DNA of 64,000 nt from Candidatus Aminicenantota bacterium. GTDB taxonomy: Bacteria > Acidobacteriota > Aminicenantia > Aminicenantales > Aminicenantaceae. Within the stretch, counting starts at the first letter, position 1, and each line of letters opens with the position of its first letter. A program made the translations under genes and the position numbers. Of this stretch, positions 8,799 to 18,086 are shown one piece after another. Location: positions 54,188 through 118,187 of the forward strand of contig JAFGMO010000095.1 in the NCBI GenBank assembly GCA_016927475.1. The letters run 5' to 3'. The notes beneath the pieces are model-generated. The model was not told the origin of the DNA, did no database searches, and saw only the letters and a program-made list of their open reading frames with translations.

Positions 8799-10064
8799 AT
8801 GTTTGATCATATAAACTTTGTGAAAAAAAGACCATTTTTTTTGGAAAAAAAACTGCTCCTTGTCATCCATCCTTTTGCCCCTTTAAGCGGACCCCGTTCT
8901 TTGCGCTGGCTTAACTTGACGAAGATTCTGAGCCTTTCAGGTTGGAATGTGGATGTGCTGACCATCGATCCCTCAAAAAACGACGCTCTTCACGACGATT
9001 CTCTCACCTATATGGTTCACAAAATGGTAAACGTTCATCGAACGTATCCGGGACTTCTGTACACTTGGAGCCACCGGAAAATAAAAGCAAAAAATTCTTT
9101 TTTAAAAACGACGTCCGAATGGCTGCCCTTCGGTTTGATTCAAGGAATGCGGATCATTCGAAAGCAAAGACCCGCATTGATCGTTTCTTCAGCGCTGCCT
9201 TTTGTCGGTCATATGATCGGCTTTATTCTCAAGAAAATATACGGTATTCCCTGGGTGGCCGATTACGGTGATTCCATCGGTTTTAATCCCATAACGACCC
9301 GTCTCAAGCGCGGTATCGGTTCTATTATCGAAGGTCGTATACTCAGGTCGGCTGACGGTCTCATCGTCAACTTCGAGGAAATGAGAAAGGAATTTCTGAG
9401 AACATATCCCTTTCTCAAACAAAAGCCTTCGAAGGTTATCTTCCACGGTGTCGATGAATCTTTTAAGGATGTTCAACCGCGAAAAACGCCGTATACGTTT
9501 GTAATGGTTCATACGGGAAGCTTCTATCGGGGACACAGGGAACCGGATATATTTTTCCAGGCATTGAGCCGTTTAGCGGAAGATCCTGCTTTCGCGCGAG
9601 AATCGCTTTTTGTTGTGGCTGGCAACATTGATGCGGAAACCAAACGTGTGGCCCAAAGGCTGGGCATCAACCATCTCGTTCGGTTCACCGGTTATATCCC
9701 TTTTACGCATTCCGTAGCTCTCGTTAAGGGGGCCTCAGTCCTGATATATTTCGGCGGTAAGGAAGGTTATTTTCAGTTCCAGTCCAAGATTTTTGAGTAT
9801 GCGGCCGCCGGCCGGCCCATTTTGGCTGTAAAACAGTCGGAAACAGACATGGGACCCGCTTATGTGGAAAGGAACGAACTGGGAGAAGTTGTTCCCAATG
9901 AAAAAGAAGCTCTTTGCGAGGCGTTAGAAAAGTTATATGGGCTATGGAAAAATAACAAGCTGGATGAATCCTATTCCAGGATGGATGAAGATTCTTTATA
10001 TTGGGACAATAGGGGAAAAAACTTGGACTGGTTTCTTAGTAAAAAAATACTGAAGATAAAATAA
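8799..10064 (+). CDS. GT4-type glycosyltransferase
   Basis: A 421-aa GT-B glycosyltransferase of the WbuB-like type. The N-terminal PFAPLSGPRSLRWLNL (about residues 28-43) is the usual first strand-loop of this group. The C-terminal donor motif is FQSKIFEYAAAGRPILA near residue 330. The gene ends in TAATG, where the final A of its stop is the first base of the next ATG, so coupling to the ligase-like gene downstream is expected. The sugar specificity is not readable from sequence. Confidence 0.87.
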   Translation: MFDHINFVKKRPFFLEKKLLLVIHPFAPLSGPRSLRWLNLTKILSLSGWNVDVLTIDPSKNDALHDDSLTYMVHKMVNVHRTYPGLLYTWSHRKIKAKNSFLKTTSEWLPFGLIQGMRIIRKQRPALIVSSALPFVGHMIGFILKKIYGIPWVADYGDSIGFNPITTRLKRGIGSIIEGRILRSADGLIVNFEEMRKEFLRTYPFLKQKPSKVIFHGVDESFKDVQPRKTPYTFVMVHTGSFYRGHREPDIFFQALSRLAEDPAFARESLFVVAGNIDAETKRVAQRLGINHLVRFTGYIPFTHSVALVKGASVLIYFGGKEGYFQFQSKIFEYAAAGRPILAVKQSETDMGPAYVERNELGEVVPNEKEALCEALEKLYGLWKNNKLDESYSRMDEDSLYWDNRGKNLDWFLSKKILKIK

Positions 10065-11416
10065 TGAGAATGACAGATTCTGAAAAATCCTTTTGGAAAA
10101 AAATACCTTTTGTCAAAACACCGCCTGCTTTTGACCTTTTCTGGACGTTGATTCTGGTGCCCTTATGGTGGATTTTGGGAATAAGGTTTGCCGTGTTCCA
10201 TGTTCTGGCTATCCTCATGGCGGCCAAAACCATTCAGCGAAAAAAACAACGGAGAGAAAAATGTTCTTTTCCTTCTGAAGGCTGGTGGCTCCTTGCTTTT
10301 GCCGGGATTTATTTCCTGTCCCTTCTTATCAATTTATCTGGTACTCCCTCTTCCCGTGTCCTGGCCTCGCTGAACAACTTTTCCTTCTGGATTTTGGGAT
10401 GGGTGATTATTTGGATCATAGCCAATAACATAACTCAGAAAAATGTCACATGCTGGCTGAAAGCGGCCCGTATCCTGGGGTTGTTTACCGCGGTTTTTGT
10501 CTTGATATCCATGATGTACGGTCTGTTTATCGAAAGATCTTTCAAGATAACCAGTCTTTTAGGTGTTGTTCTTCCGGACAGTCTGTTTCAGACCATATCG
10601 GAAAAGGCGCCGCTCCTCAAACATTCCCTGGTACCCCGTATCATTGCCCCGACACTGATATTTAAGAAATGGGTTCCGCGTCCTGTTGGATTCAACGTTT
10701 ACGGTACGGCCTTGGGGGCAACTCTGTTTATCCTTATAGCCCTGACCTGGGCCGGATACAAACAATCAGGACAGAAAAAAGGGAAAGCAGTCGTTCTTTT
10801 TCTCCAAGGCGCCGCTTTGGTCCTTTCCTTTTCACGAATCGCTGTTTTAGGTTTTATCCTGGCGGCGGTGCTGATTTTCCTGGTCATTCATTTAAGAAAG
10901 CGAACCGTTCATATCTGTTTTGCCTGTTTTTGTCTGGCCTTGATCGTTTTTGTGGCCGTTATCTCTCCACAAAAAGTTTATAAAACCGTTTCCGATTTTA
11001 GAAAGGGTAGCACATCATTTCGAATCCAGCTTTACGGCATGACGCTTGAAAAGGCCTTGAAAAAACCTATTTTGGGGTATGGTTACAAGCCCCGTCCCGA
11101 GGACCTCCCGGTGCCCGTTGGATCCCATTCGATGTATGTTGGCATTCTTTATAAGACAGGATTTGCGGGGTCGGCCGTTTTTCTTTTTTTCTGGGCGGTT
11201 GTGATAAGACGGTGGTGGTTGGACCGCACTCTTTACGGACGGGATAAACATCCGGGGCCTCTTTGGAGCGCCACAGGGACCGCCTTAATCGGTGGTCTTT
11301 TCTGGATGTTGACTGAGGATTTGGATGCTCCCCCCCTGACAGCCTTTCTTTTTTTTCTTGTTGTCGGTATCATCCTCTCACGGCATGTCCTTAAGGAGGT
11401 TTCGAAAGAGAAATGA
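10064..11416 (+). CDS. O-antigen ligase/polymerase family membrane protein
   Basis: A 450-aa polytopic protein with about 10-12 helices and a large extracytoplasmic loop before the last helices, the layout of Wzy_C proteins (WaaL ligases and Wzy polymerases). The family signature is visible as KKPILGYGYKP followed by PVGSHSMYVGILYKTGFAGSA (residues ~330-370), with the histidine expected for catalysis. It overlaps both neighbours by a few bases. Three further family members follow at 14.3, 15.6 and 20.8 kb, so this one may polymerise or ligate only one of several glycans. Confidence 0.8.
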   Translation: MRMTDSEKSFWKKIPFVKTPPAFDLFWTLILVPLWWILGIRFAVFHVLAILMAAKTIQRKKQRREKCSFPSEGWWLLAFAGIYFLSLLINLSGTPSSRVLASLNNFSFWILGWVIIWIIANNITQKNVTCWLKAARILGLFTAVFVLISMMYGLFIERSFKITSLLGVVLPDSLFQTISEKAPLLKHSLVPRIIAPTLIFKKWVPRPVGFNVYGTALGATLFILIALTWAGYKQSGQKKGKAVVLFLQGAALVLSFSRIAVLGFILAAVLIFLVIHLRKRTVHICFACFCLALIVFVAVISPQKVYKTVSDFRKGSTSFRIQLYGMTLEKALKKPILGYGYKPRPEDLPVPVGSHSMYVGILYKTGFAGSAVFLFFWAVVIRRWWLDRTLYGRDKHPGPLWSATGTALIGGLFWMLTEDLDAPPLTAFLFFLVVGIILSRHVLKEVSKEK

Positions 11417-11862
11417 AGGTCTGTCTCGTTGCTTCCAGTGGGGGGCACCTCTACCAGCTTTATGTGCTCCAGCCGTGGTGGAGCCGGCATGAAAGATGTT
11501 GGGTAACCTTTAAGAAACCTGATGCCCTATCCTTACTGAAAGAAGAGCGTGTCAGTTGGGCCTATTTTCCGACGACAAGGAATGTGAAAAATCTCGTTCG
11601 GAATTTTTATCTTGCCTTAAAAATTCTCAGAAAGGAAAAACCTGATGTCATTATTTCTACAGGTGCTGGAGTAGCCTTACCTTTCTTTTTTCTGGGAAAG
11701 CTGTTCGGAAGCCGGGTGGTTTTTATCGAAGTTTTTGACAGAATTACTTCACCGACTCTGACGGGAAAACTGGTTTACCCTCTCTCCGATTTATTTATTC
11801 TTCAATGGCCCGAGCAAAAGATGTTTTATCCAAAAGGACGGCTTTTGGGAAGATTGTTATGA
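11413..11862 (+). CDS. Alg14/PssD-like membrane subunit of a split GT1/GT28-type glycosyltransferase
   Basis: A 149-aa protein matching the Alg14 half of a two-subunit GT. The N-terminus is MKVCLVASSGGHLYQL with the SSGGH loop, followed by a membrane-associating region and the conserved FIEVFDRI and LFILQWPEQ segments. Alg14-type proteins recruit the catalytic Alg13-like partner, which is encoded by the next gene in an ATGA overlap. In streptococcal and rhizobial systems the equivalent pairs are CpsF/CpsG and PssD/PssE. The expected role is adding the second sugar of a lipid-linked repeat unit. Confidence 0.85.
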   Translation: MKVCLVASSGGHLYQLYVLQPWWSRHERCWVTFKKPDALSLLKEERVSWAYFPTTRNVKNLVRNFYLALKILRKEKPDVIISTGAGVALPFFFLGKLFGSRVVFIEVFDRITSPTLTGKLVYPLSDLFILQWPEQKMFYPKGRLLGRLL

Positions 11863-12374
11863 TATTTGTCACCGTTGGAACGGACCACCATCCTTTCGAT
11901 CGCCTCATTAAAAAAGTGGACGAGCTCTTTGGGGATCGAAGACTGGCCGGGCCTGTTTTCATGCAAACGGGAGCCGCTCGATACCGGCCTCGGTTCTGTA
12001 AAAACATGCCGTTTTTGGGATTCGATGAAATGATGGACTACATAAACCGGGCCAGTATTGTCATCACTCATGGAGGCCCCGGCAGCATTATGCCGGTCCT
12101 TTATGCCGGCAAAATTCCTGTTGTTGTACCCCGCCGCAAAAAATATCAAGAAGTTGTCGATGAGCACCAATTGTATTTTGCCCGCAGGCTCAAACGGCTG
12201 AAGAATGCGGTCGTTGTGGAGGATATGGCGTATTTGGAAGAGGCTGTCAGTGATTACGATAAGATCATTCATCAGATGAAGCTGGAAGGTGAAAAGGAGA
12301 GTGTGTGTATAGATTACCGAAAAGATTTTATCAAAGAACTGGAAAAGGCTTTAGCTGAGATTGTGAAGGTGTAA
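11859..12374 (+). CDS. Alg13/PssE-like catalytic subunit of a split glycosyltransferase
   Basis: The start is chosen at ATG 11859, which overlaps the upstream stop as ATGA and gives the family's usual beginning, MIFVTVGTDHHPFDRL. The reading frame extends further upstream, but only within the partner gene. The product is 171 aa, the normal Alg13/PssE length. The C-terminal GT28-like donor motif is visible as THGGPGSIMPVLYAGKIPVVVPR (residues ~69-91). The pair with the Alg14-like gene is a standard split GT-B enzyme. Confidence 0.87.
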   Translation: MIFVTVGTDHHPFDRLIKKVDELFGDRRLAGPVFMQTGAARYRPRFCKNMPFLGFDEMMDYINRASIVITHGGPGSIMPVLYAGKIPVVVPRRKKYQEVVDEHQLYFARRLKRLKNAVVVEDMAYLEEAVSDYDKIIHQMKLEGEKESVCIDYRKDFIKELEKALAEIVKV

Positions 12375-12454
12375 GATTAGGAAAACCGTGTAAACTTTTG
12401 AGGTTTACCGGAAATAAAGATAGAATAGAAGCGGTGTTTGTATCCGGACTAAAG

Positions 12455-13894
12455 ATGAACAGATATAAAAAGATAATATGTTTGTTAAGTCTCGTACTCG
12501 CGGACGCAGCCGCCCTCCTGGTTTCATTCTTGACGGCCTATTTCTTACGCAGCAGACTTCTTCTTCCATTTATTCCCAGTTTTCGCGAGATCAAACCGCT
12601 GCCGCTTTTGGTCCAGCTCAGCAACGGTTTTTTATACGGAAGTCTTATCATCGTGATCGTTTTTCTCTATGAAAAATTATACACGAAGCGGCTTTCTTTC
12701 TGGGAAGAAACAAAAGGCCTGGTCAAAGGGATTACCGTCTCCTATATCTTGATTATCATCCTTGTTTTTGTCTCGAGACAGTATTTGGTGTATTCCCGTG
12801 CCGTCATTGTTCTGGCCTGGCTGGTAGCGGTCTTTATTTTTCCCTTATTCAGGGCGGGGGTGAAAAAGATACTAGCCGGATTGAATATCTGGAAAAAGAA
12901 GGTATTGATCCTGGGAACCAATGACACCGCTCGAATGGTAGCTGAAGGGATCAAAACAAATATCCAGATGGGCTATGTTGTTTCCGGATTTCTGCAGGAA
13001 AAGCCGGATGAAAGCGAGGAAACATTCACAGGGAAGCCCGTTCTAGGAGGGCTTGATGACGTGGAAAGCATAAGCCGCAGGCTTGAGATCAAAGATGTTT
13101 TTCTTGTGTTGCCTGATCTTCTTCAGACACGCCTGACCGAAGTCCTGGAGAGATGCGAAAAATTTGCCGAAACCATCCGTATCGTTCCCAATGTCGGAAG
13201 TTTGTTCACCATAGGTGTGGAGGTTGAGAACATCGGAGATGTGCTGTCGTTATCCGTGGCCCGCAACCTGGTAAAACCCTGGAACAAGATTCTTAAGGGC
13301 GTCTTTGAATATTTTCTTGTCACCGTTATGTCCGTCCTTCTTTTACCTTTATTTCTTATTATTGCCTTGGCTGTTGTTTTGGACTCGAAAGGACCGGTTA
13401 TTTATGTCCAAAGAAGGTTGGGAAAGGGAAGAAGTGTATTCCGATTTTATAAATTTCGGTCGATGTACATTGACAGTGAAAAGAGGCTGGAAAAATATTT
13501 AAGCAGCCATCCTGAAGCCCGGCGGGAGTGGGATGAGTTTCAAAAACTGAAAAATTACGACCCTAGAGTAACGAGGGTTGGGAAAATCATTCGAAAGTTT
13601 AGCCTGGATGAGTTGCCCCAGATCATAAATATATTTAAAAGTGATATGAGCCTGGTTGGTCCCCGGCCCTACATGCCCCGGGAGATTGAAAAAATCGGGA
13701 AAAGCTACAACATCATTTCCCGCGTTAAACCAGGTTTGACGGGGCTTTGGCAGGTCCGCGGCCGGAATTTGCTACCCTTCCGCGACAGGCTCCTTTTGGA
13801 TGAGTATTACGTTCGAAACTGGTCTCTGTGGCTGGATATCGTCATTCTGATGCAGACGATGAGGGTGTGGGCTAAGGGGGAGGGCGCCTTCTAA
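12455..13894 (+). CDS. Undecaprenyl-phosphate sugar phosphotransferase (WbaP/WcaJ type), first copy
   Basis: A 479-aa initiating transferase that moves a sugar-1-phosphate to undecaprenyl phosphate. Four N-terminal helices (to about residue 130) are followed by a Rossmann-like domain with VLILGTNDTARMV, a re-entrant helix near residue 300 and the catalytic bacterial sugar transferase domain. That domain has KFRSM, DELPQIINIFKSDMSLVGPRP and PGLTGLWQVRGRN. ATG 12455 is preferred over the TTG at 12398 because the family starts just before the first helix. The stop codon TAA overlaps the left end of a repeat element. A second gene of the same type lies at 19370. Confidence 0.9.
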   Translation: MNRYKKIICLLSLVLADAAALLVSFLTAYFLRSRLLLPFIPSFREIKPLPLLVQLSNGFLYGSLIIVIVFLYEKLYTKRLSFWEETKGLVKGITVSYILIIILVFVSRQYLVYSRAVIVLAWLVAVFIFPLFRAGVKKILAGLNIWKKKVLILGTNDTARMVAEGIKTNIQMGYVVSGFLQEKPDESEETFTGKPVLGGLDDVESISRRLEIKDVFLVLPDLLQTRLTEVLERCEKFAETIRIVPNVGSLFTIGVEVENIGDVLSLSVARNLVKPWNKILKGVFEYFLVTVMSVLLLPLFLIIALAVVLDSKGPVIYVQRRLGKGRSVFRFYKFRSMYIDSEKRLEKYLSSHPEARREWDEFQKLKNYDPRVTRVGKIIRKFSLDELPQIINIFKSDMSLVGPRPYMPREIEKIGKSYNIISRVKPGLTGLWQVRGRNLLPFRDRLLLDEYYVRNWSLWLDIVILMQTMRVWAKGEGAF

Positions 13895-14160
13895 CCTATA
13901 TCATTCATAAATTTGCCCGAAAGCAACAGATAATTTTAATTATATATGTCTAAATATGTCACTTATCGATATTTTTCGGAAACATTAATGATGAAATATT
14001 TTCCAAAACCATGTAAAAAAAACTTCGGCCAAATTTACCCTTCGGGCGAGCCGAATGTCACCGCATCTGCTTCGTTGCAGCCTGTTCGCGGTGCCGAGCA
14101 CAGCTTCATAGGCTGACGCCTTGTATCTGCGGCAACCTCGACTCGTGAATGATACAGGTT
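13893..14160 (+). repeat. Structured intergenic repeat element, copy A (full, 268 bp)
   Basis: The left end CCTATATCATTCATAAATTTG and the right end ACTCGTGAATGATACAGG are near-perfect inverted repeats. Inside are three further paired segments. AAATTTGCCCGAA (13909-13921) pairs with TTCGGCCAAATTT (14024-14036). CGAGCC (14047-14052) pairs partly with the CTCG near the right end. CAGCCTG (14078-14084) pairs with TAGGCTG (14109-14115). The interior from about 14030 to 14150 is clearly homologous to copies D1 and E. The left end coincides with the TAA stop of the sugar transferase gene. Frames inside are not conserved, so I regard it as non-coding. Confidence 0.85.
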
Positions 14161-14286
14161 CGTTTGCATTATTCCAAAATTTGAAAGATACTGAGATGAA
14201 TTGTGTATTGTGAATAGCACAAATCCATTTGTGTTATTCATAAAATATGCCGATGATAAGTTATTTTATTTGTGGTGAGCGATTGA
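14161..14286 (+). repeat. Degenerate element ends and hairpin following copy A
   Basis: Directly after copy A, GCATTATTCCAAAATTTGAAAG (from about 14166) resembles a decayed left end. GTGAATAGCACAAAT (14210-14224) and ATTTGTGTTATTCAT (14227-14241) form a 15-bp hairpin with one G-T pair and a 2-nt loop. The second arm continues as TATTCATAAAATATGCCGAT, again similar to a left end. The region reads as nested or decayed element ends. No gene is seen here. Confidence 0.5.
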
Positions 14287-15612
14287 ATGATGAAAGGATT
14301 CAAGAGCATTCCGGCTGTTGAGTGGCTGCATATAGCCGTGTTATGCCTAACGGCGCCGTTTCTTCTTTTCCCAACGATTCGGACCTGGTGGCTTTTCCTT
14401 TTGATTCTCCTGGTTTGGGTGGTGCGTTATGTCAAAACAGGAAGGTTTTCATCCCGAACGGTTCTTGACATTCCCATTTTGATTCTCCTGTTTCAGGTGG
14501 GTGTTACATGTTTGACTATTCCCGATTTTTCTTTCAGCCTGCCCAAGATAGCAGGATTTTTGCTGGGAGTGGCTGTTTATTATGCCTTGATCAATGCCTG
14601 CCGCTCTGACGAGATATTGCCGTATGCAATAGCGGGATTCCTGGCCGTAGGTTTGTTTTTTTCCATTGTGGGGATATTGGGGATGAGCAAGCATGATGAG
14701 CCCAAATACATTAAATCACTCTATCATTTTCTTAAAAAGATTCCTTCGATCGACTTTCATTTTCCAGGAGCTGAAAAAGGATTTCATCCCAATGCCGTCG
14801 GAGGAGGTTTAACCTTGGTCCTCCCCTTAGCTGCAGTTGTTTTTTTTATGGTTCTAAAAAATTGGATAAGGAAAAGGTCCTTTGGGCGAACCGGCCTTTT
14901 GCTGCTTTTTATAGGCATAATGTTTGCCATTTCTTGCGGAGTTTTTTTACTGACACAATCCCGCAGTAGTTTTGCCGGGATCTTTGTCGCTATTTGCTTT
15001 TTTGGCGTGGTTACTTTTCGGCGAAAAAAAGCTCTTCTATGGGGCGTTCCCATACTCATGATGGCCGTTTTTGTGGGATATTTTTTTCTGGTAGGTTCAG
15101 ATAAATTGCCTTATACAGACCTGGAATCACGAAACAAAATCATCGGCCGGGTGAAAACATTCTGGATTCCGGCGGTGGAGACGATAAAGAGTCACCCCGT
15201 TTTCGGAATCGGAATGAATAGAGCCCGGATAAATCCCAGTGTGGGGTATTACCAGGCTCATTTTCATAATCATTTTTTACACATGGCTGCAGAGCTTGGA
15301 ATTCCAGCCCTGGTGGCATACTTTGCCCTCCTTTTTGGAGCCGGGTACATGAGCTGGTTTACCTGGAGGAATGCCGGGGAGGAATGGATACGTTTGTCTG
15401 TTTTGGGATTGGCGGGGGGACAGGCGGCCTTTTTTATTTTTGGGTTTTTGGATACGATTCCTTTAGGTGCAAAAGCCGGCCTTATATTCTGGATCTCCCT
15501 GGGATTGATTGCCGTTCTTTTCAATCGAACGGTTTGGTTAAAGCAAAGAGAAGGAAGCGGCGTTTTATCCAAACGCCATAATATCGAGCAAGGGACCGGG
15601 AAAGGTTCATGA
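14287..15612 (+). CDS. O-antigen ligase/polymerase family protein, tandem paralogue 1
   Basis: A 441-aa protein with about 11 hydrophobic helices and the Wzy_C pattern: GFHPNAVGGGLTLVLPL near residue 160, then SHPVFGIGMNRARINP and HFHNHFLHMAAELGIPALVAY (residues ~300-345). The histidines in the last segment are typical of this family. It is closely similar to the next gene across its whole length, indicating a tandem duplication. It overlaps that gene by 4 nt (ATGA). It starts downstream of repeat copy A with no obvious strong ribosome binding site. Confidence 0.8.
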   Translation: MMKGFKSIPAVEWLHIAVLCLTAPFLLFPTIRTWWLFLLILLVWVVRYVKTGRFSSRTVLDIPILILLFQVGVTCLTIPDFSFSLPKIAGFLLGVAVYYALINACRSDEILPYAIAGFLAVGLFFSIVGILGMSKHDEPKYIKSLYHFLKKIPSIDFHFPGAEKGFHPNAVGGGLTLVLPLAAVVFFMVLKNWIRKRSFGRTGLLLLFIGIMFAISCGVFLLTQSRSSFAGIFVAICFFGVVTFRRKKALLWGVPILMMAVFVGYFFLVGSDKLPYTDLESRNKIIGRVKTFWIPAVETIKSHPVFGIGMNRARINPSVGYYQAHFHNHFLHMAAELGIPALVAYFALLFGAGYMSWFTWRNAGEEWIRLSVLGLAGGQAAFFIFGFLDTIPLGAKAGLIFWISLGLIAVLFNRTVWLKQREGSGVLSKRHNIEQGTGKGS

Positions 15613-16946
15613 TCTTGAACTTGTCATCCCGCCGGCGGAACTGGATCGATGGAATTTTAGCCGCCTTCCTGCTGCTAACGGCACCATTTTTTCTATTTCC
15701 TTCGTTTCGGACGATTTGGCTGCTGGCTTTTGTCCCTTTATCGCTTATGGTACGCAGGATGACGCATGGAAGAATTTTTTCCCAAACTGTGACCGATCCG
15801 GCGCTTTTAGTTTTGGCCTTACAGATGGGCATCGGTTGTTTTCTCGTCCCGGACCTGGTTTTCAGTCTGCCAAAAATCACAGGATTGGCCTTTGGTTTGT
15901 TGGTTTTTTATTATTTGGCCACTTTTATGGAGACGGAAAAAAGGCTTAAGCTGGGTTTGGCCGGTTTGTTTTCCAGCGGCCTGGGATTTTCTCTGATTGG
16001 GATTACAGGAATGAGCTGGGATTACGACAGCCTTGTTTTTTCTATCGTGCGTTTGTTGGGAATAAATCTCGACAAGACGGCCTATACACGAAAGGTCATC
16101 CCGGCATTGAATAAGATCATCCCTTCGATTCGATGGGACCTCCCAGGAGCGGAGGCGGGATTTAATGCCAACGCCATTGGAGGAATGCTTATTCTGGTTC
16201 TTCCTTTGGGCTGGGCCTTGGGGGGACTTTATGTAAGACAGAAAAAAAGGAGGAATGCTTTTTTAGAGAGCCGTATGATAGGGGCAATCTGGATAGCGGC
16301 TTCGATCGTCTTGTCCGTGGTCCTTTTTCTGACACTGTCTATAGCAGCATGGGCAGCCCTGTTTTTAGGCGTATGGATTGTTTTTTTCTCACGCCGGGCA
16401 AAGTTTATCTCTTTGACGCTGGGAGTTATCCTTTTGGGAGTAGTTCTGGTTGTTTTTCAGGGAGAGGTCAAACGGGCCGTGGACCGTGTCTCCATCGAAC
16501 TTGATTACGAAAAAATAGAACAGCGGCTTGAATGGTGGTCCGTGGGATTGGAGACGATATCCCAAAATCCTGTTTTTGGGACAGGCATGAACCGGATGCG
16601 CCTTCATCCAAAAATTGGTTTTAAGAGAGCCCATCTGCATAATCATTTTCTGCAAACGGCGGCAGAAATGGGCCTTCCAGCGCTTATCGCATACCTCTCT
16701 CTGCTAATGGCGGCCGGCTTGATGTGTTTTCAAATCCAAAAAAGAGCCGGGCCCGCCTGGATAAAAAAGACGGCCTTGGGATTGGGCTGCGGGCAGGTGG
16801 CCCATTTCTTTTTTGGGTGGATCGATTCTATTCCCTTGGGGGCAAAGGTCGGTCTGGTTTTTTGGATGTCTCTGGGTTTGATAACCGCTCTTTATATACA
16901 TACTTTCAATCATTATGAGGACCGGATCGGGGAACCGAAGGCATGA
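15609..16946 (+). CDS. O-antigen ligase/polymerase family protein, tandem paralogue 2
   Basis: A 445-aa polytopic protein with the same architecture and motifs as the preceding gene: GFNANAIGGMLILVLPL, QNPVFGTGMNRMRLHP, HLHNHFLQTAAEMGLPALIAY and the C-terminal FLDTIPLGAKAGL equivalent WIDSIPLGAKVGL. The two probably arose by duplication and now differ enough to have distinct acceptors. It starts in an ATGA overlap and ends in an ATGA overlap with the GT2 gene, so 14287-17929 is one tightly coupled unit. Confidence 0.8.
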   Translation: MILNLSSRRRNWIDGILAAFLLLTAPFFLFPSFRTIWLLAFVPLSLMVRRMTHGRIFSQTVTDPALLVLALQMGIGCFLVPDLVFSLPKITGLAFGLLVFYYLATFMETEKRLKLGLAGLFSSGLGFSLIGITGMSWDYDSLVFSIVRLLGINLDKTAYTRKVIPALNKIIPSIRWDLPGAEAGFNANAIGGMLILVLPLGWALGGLYVRQKKRRNAFLESRMIGAIWIAASIVLSVVLFLTLSIAAWAALFLGVWIVFFSRRAKFISLTLGVILLGVVLVVFQGEVKRAVDRVSIELDYEKIEQRLEWWSVGLETISQNPVFGTGMNRMRLHPKIGFKRAHLHNHFLQTAAEMGLPALIAYLSLLMAAGLMCFQIQKRAGPAWIKKTALGLGCGQVAHFFFGWIDSIPLGAKVGLVFWMSLGLITALYIHTFNHYEDRIGEPKA

Positions 16947-17929
16947 AGAAGGAAATAAATCCGGAGGTGACCATCATTATCCCTTGTTTCAATGAGGCAG
17001 AAGAGATCACTTCTTCCCTAAAAAGTTTGGTGGATGAATATGTTCGCTATCAATGCGAGATACTTATCATTGATGGAAATAGTACGGATAATACCCGAGA
17101 AATCGTGGCCGACCTCGCTCGGAAAGAGAAGCTTCCTATAAAGATCATTGACAACCCGAGACGTTACCAGGTTTTTGGGCTGAACATAGGTATCAAGGAA
17201 GCCCGTGGCCGGATTATCGTCAGGGCGGATGCACACTGCCGGTATCCACAGGGATATGTCAAACGTTGTGTCGCGCTTTTGAAAAGTACACGTGCCTCTA
17301 ATGCCGGCGGTATTATGAGGCCGGTAGGACGAACTAAAATGCAGAATTCCGTCGCTCTCGCCATGCGGCATCCTCTTGGAGTGGGGGATGCCCGGTTTCA
17401 TCTCGGCAATTACCGGGGAGACGTAGATACGGTTTATCTCGGGACTTTTTGGAAACATGTTCTCAAAGAAGCGGGGGGATTCGATCCCCGTTGCCGTACA
17501 AATGAGGATGCTGAGCTGAATCTGAGAATACTGAAAGCCGGAGGGAGGATATATCTCGATGACCGGATTAAGGTTGATTATTATCCGCGAAAATCCTTGA
17601 GGAAACTGAGCGTCCAGTATTTTTACTACGGCCGGGGAAGATGCTACACCACTTTGAAACACCGCAGGTTTACATCCTTGAGGCAAGTAGCACCGGTAGT
17701 GCTTATCTTATTCCTTTTATCTTCCATTGTTTTAGGTTTTTTTTACCCTTTATTTTTTTCTATCCCATTTTTATATGGCGGGACTGTTATGGCGGTTTCT
17801 CTGTTGAGCAATCGGGGAAGGGCACCTTTTATCCAACGGCTATTCGCCGGGCTGGCCATGCTTATCATGCATACTTTTTGGGGAGCGGGGTTTCTTTCCT
17901 ACTTTTTTGTCCGAAAGAGAAGATCGTAA
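16943..17929 (+). CDS. GT2 family glycosyltransferase with C-terminal membrane helices
   Basis: A 328-aa protein with a GT-A catalytic domain. VTIIIPCFNEAEEI (residues 9-22) is the nucleotide-binding start, IIDGNSTDNT (residues ~41-50) follows, and the metal-binding DAH comes in IIVRADAHCRYP. TNEDAELNLRILKAGG is the acceptor and catalytic-base region (ED motif). Two to three hydrophobic helices at residues ~245-320 anchor it. This layout resembles ExoA/succinoglycan-type transferases. It is expected to act at the cytoplasmic membrane in repeat-unit assembly. Confidence 0.88.
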   Translation: MKKEINPEVTIIIPCFNEAEEITSSLKSLVDEYVRYQCEILIIDGNSTDNTREIVADLARKEKLPIKIIDNPRRYQVFGLNIGIKEARGRIIVRADAHCRYPQGYVKRCVALLKSTRASNAGGIMRPVGRTKMQNSVALAMRHPLGVGDARFHLGNYRGDVDTVYLGTFWKHVLKEAGGFDPRCRTNEDAELNLRILKAGGRIYLDDRIKVDYYPRKSLRKLSVQYFYYGRGRCYTTLKHRRFTSLRQVAPVVLILFLLSSIVLGFFYPLFFSIPFLYGGTVMAVSLLSNRGRAPFIQRLFAGLAMLIMHTFWGAGFLSYFFVRKRRS

Positions 17930-18086
17930 CATGGGATGAATTCCTGTAACCAGGAATGTTATGGCGATTATAATGCTCACAGAGACGTACATAACTTTGA
18001 CAGCCTGCCTCAAAACAAATACAATCCCTTCTTCCTGCTGGGACATTTTTTCCGGTGATCATACTTAGGAAGGGAGAAAACGACAT

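Noticed and set aside
14035..14241. Open frame of 68 codons on the minus strand over copy A
   Set aside because: It is a by-product of the repeat sequence, with no ribosome binding site and no conservation in other copies.
17940..17957. Hairpin ATTCCTG-TAAC-CAGGAAT between the GT2 gene and the small membrane protein gene
   Set aside because: The stem is only 7 bp and has no T-run, so neither a terminator nor a repeat-element end can be claimed.
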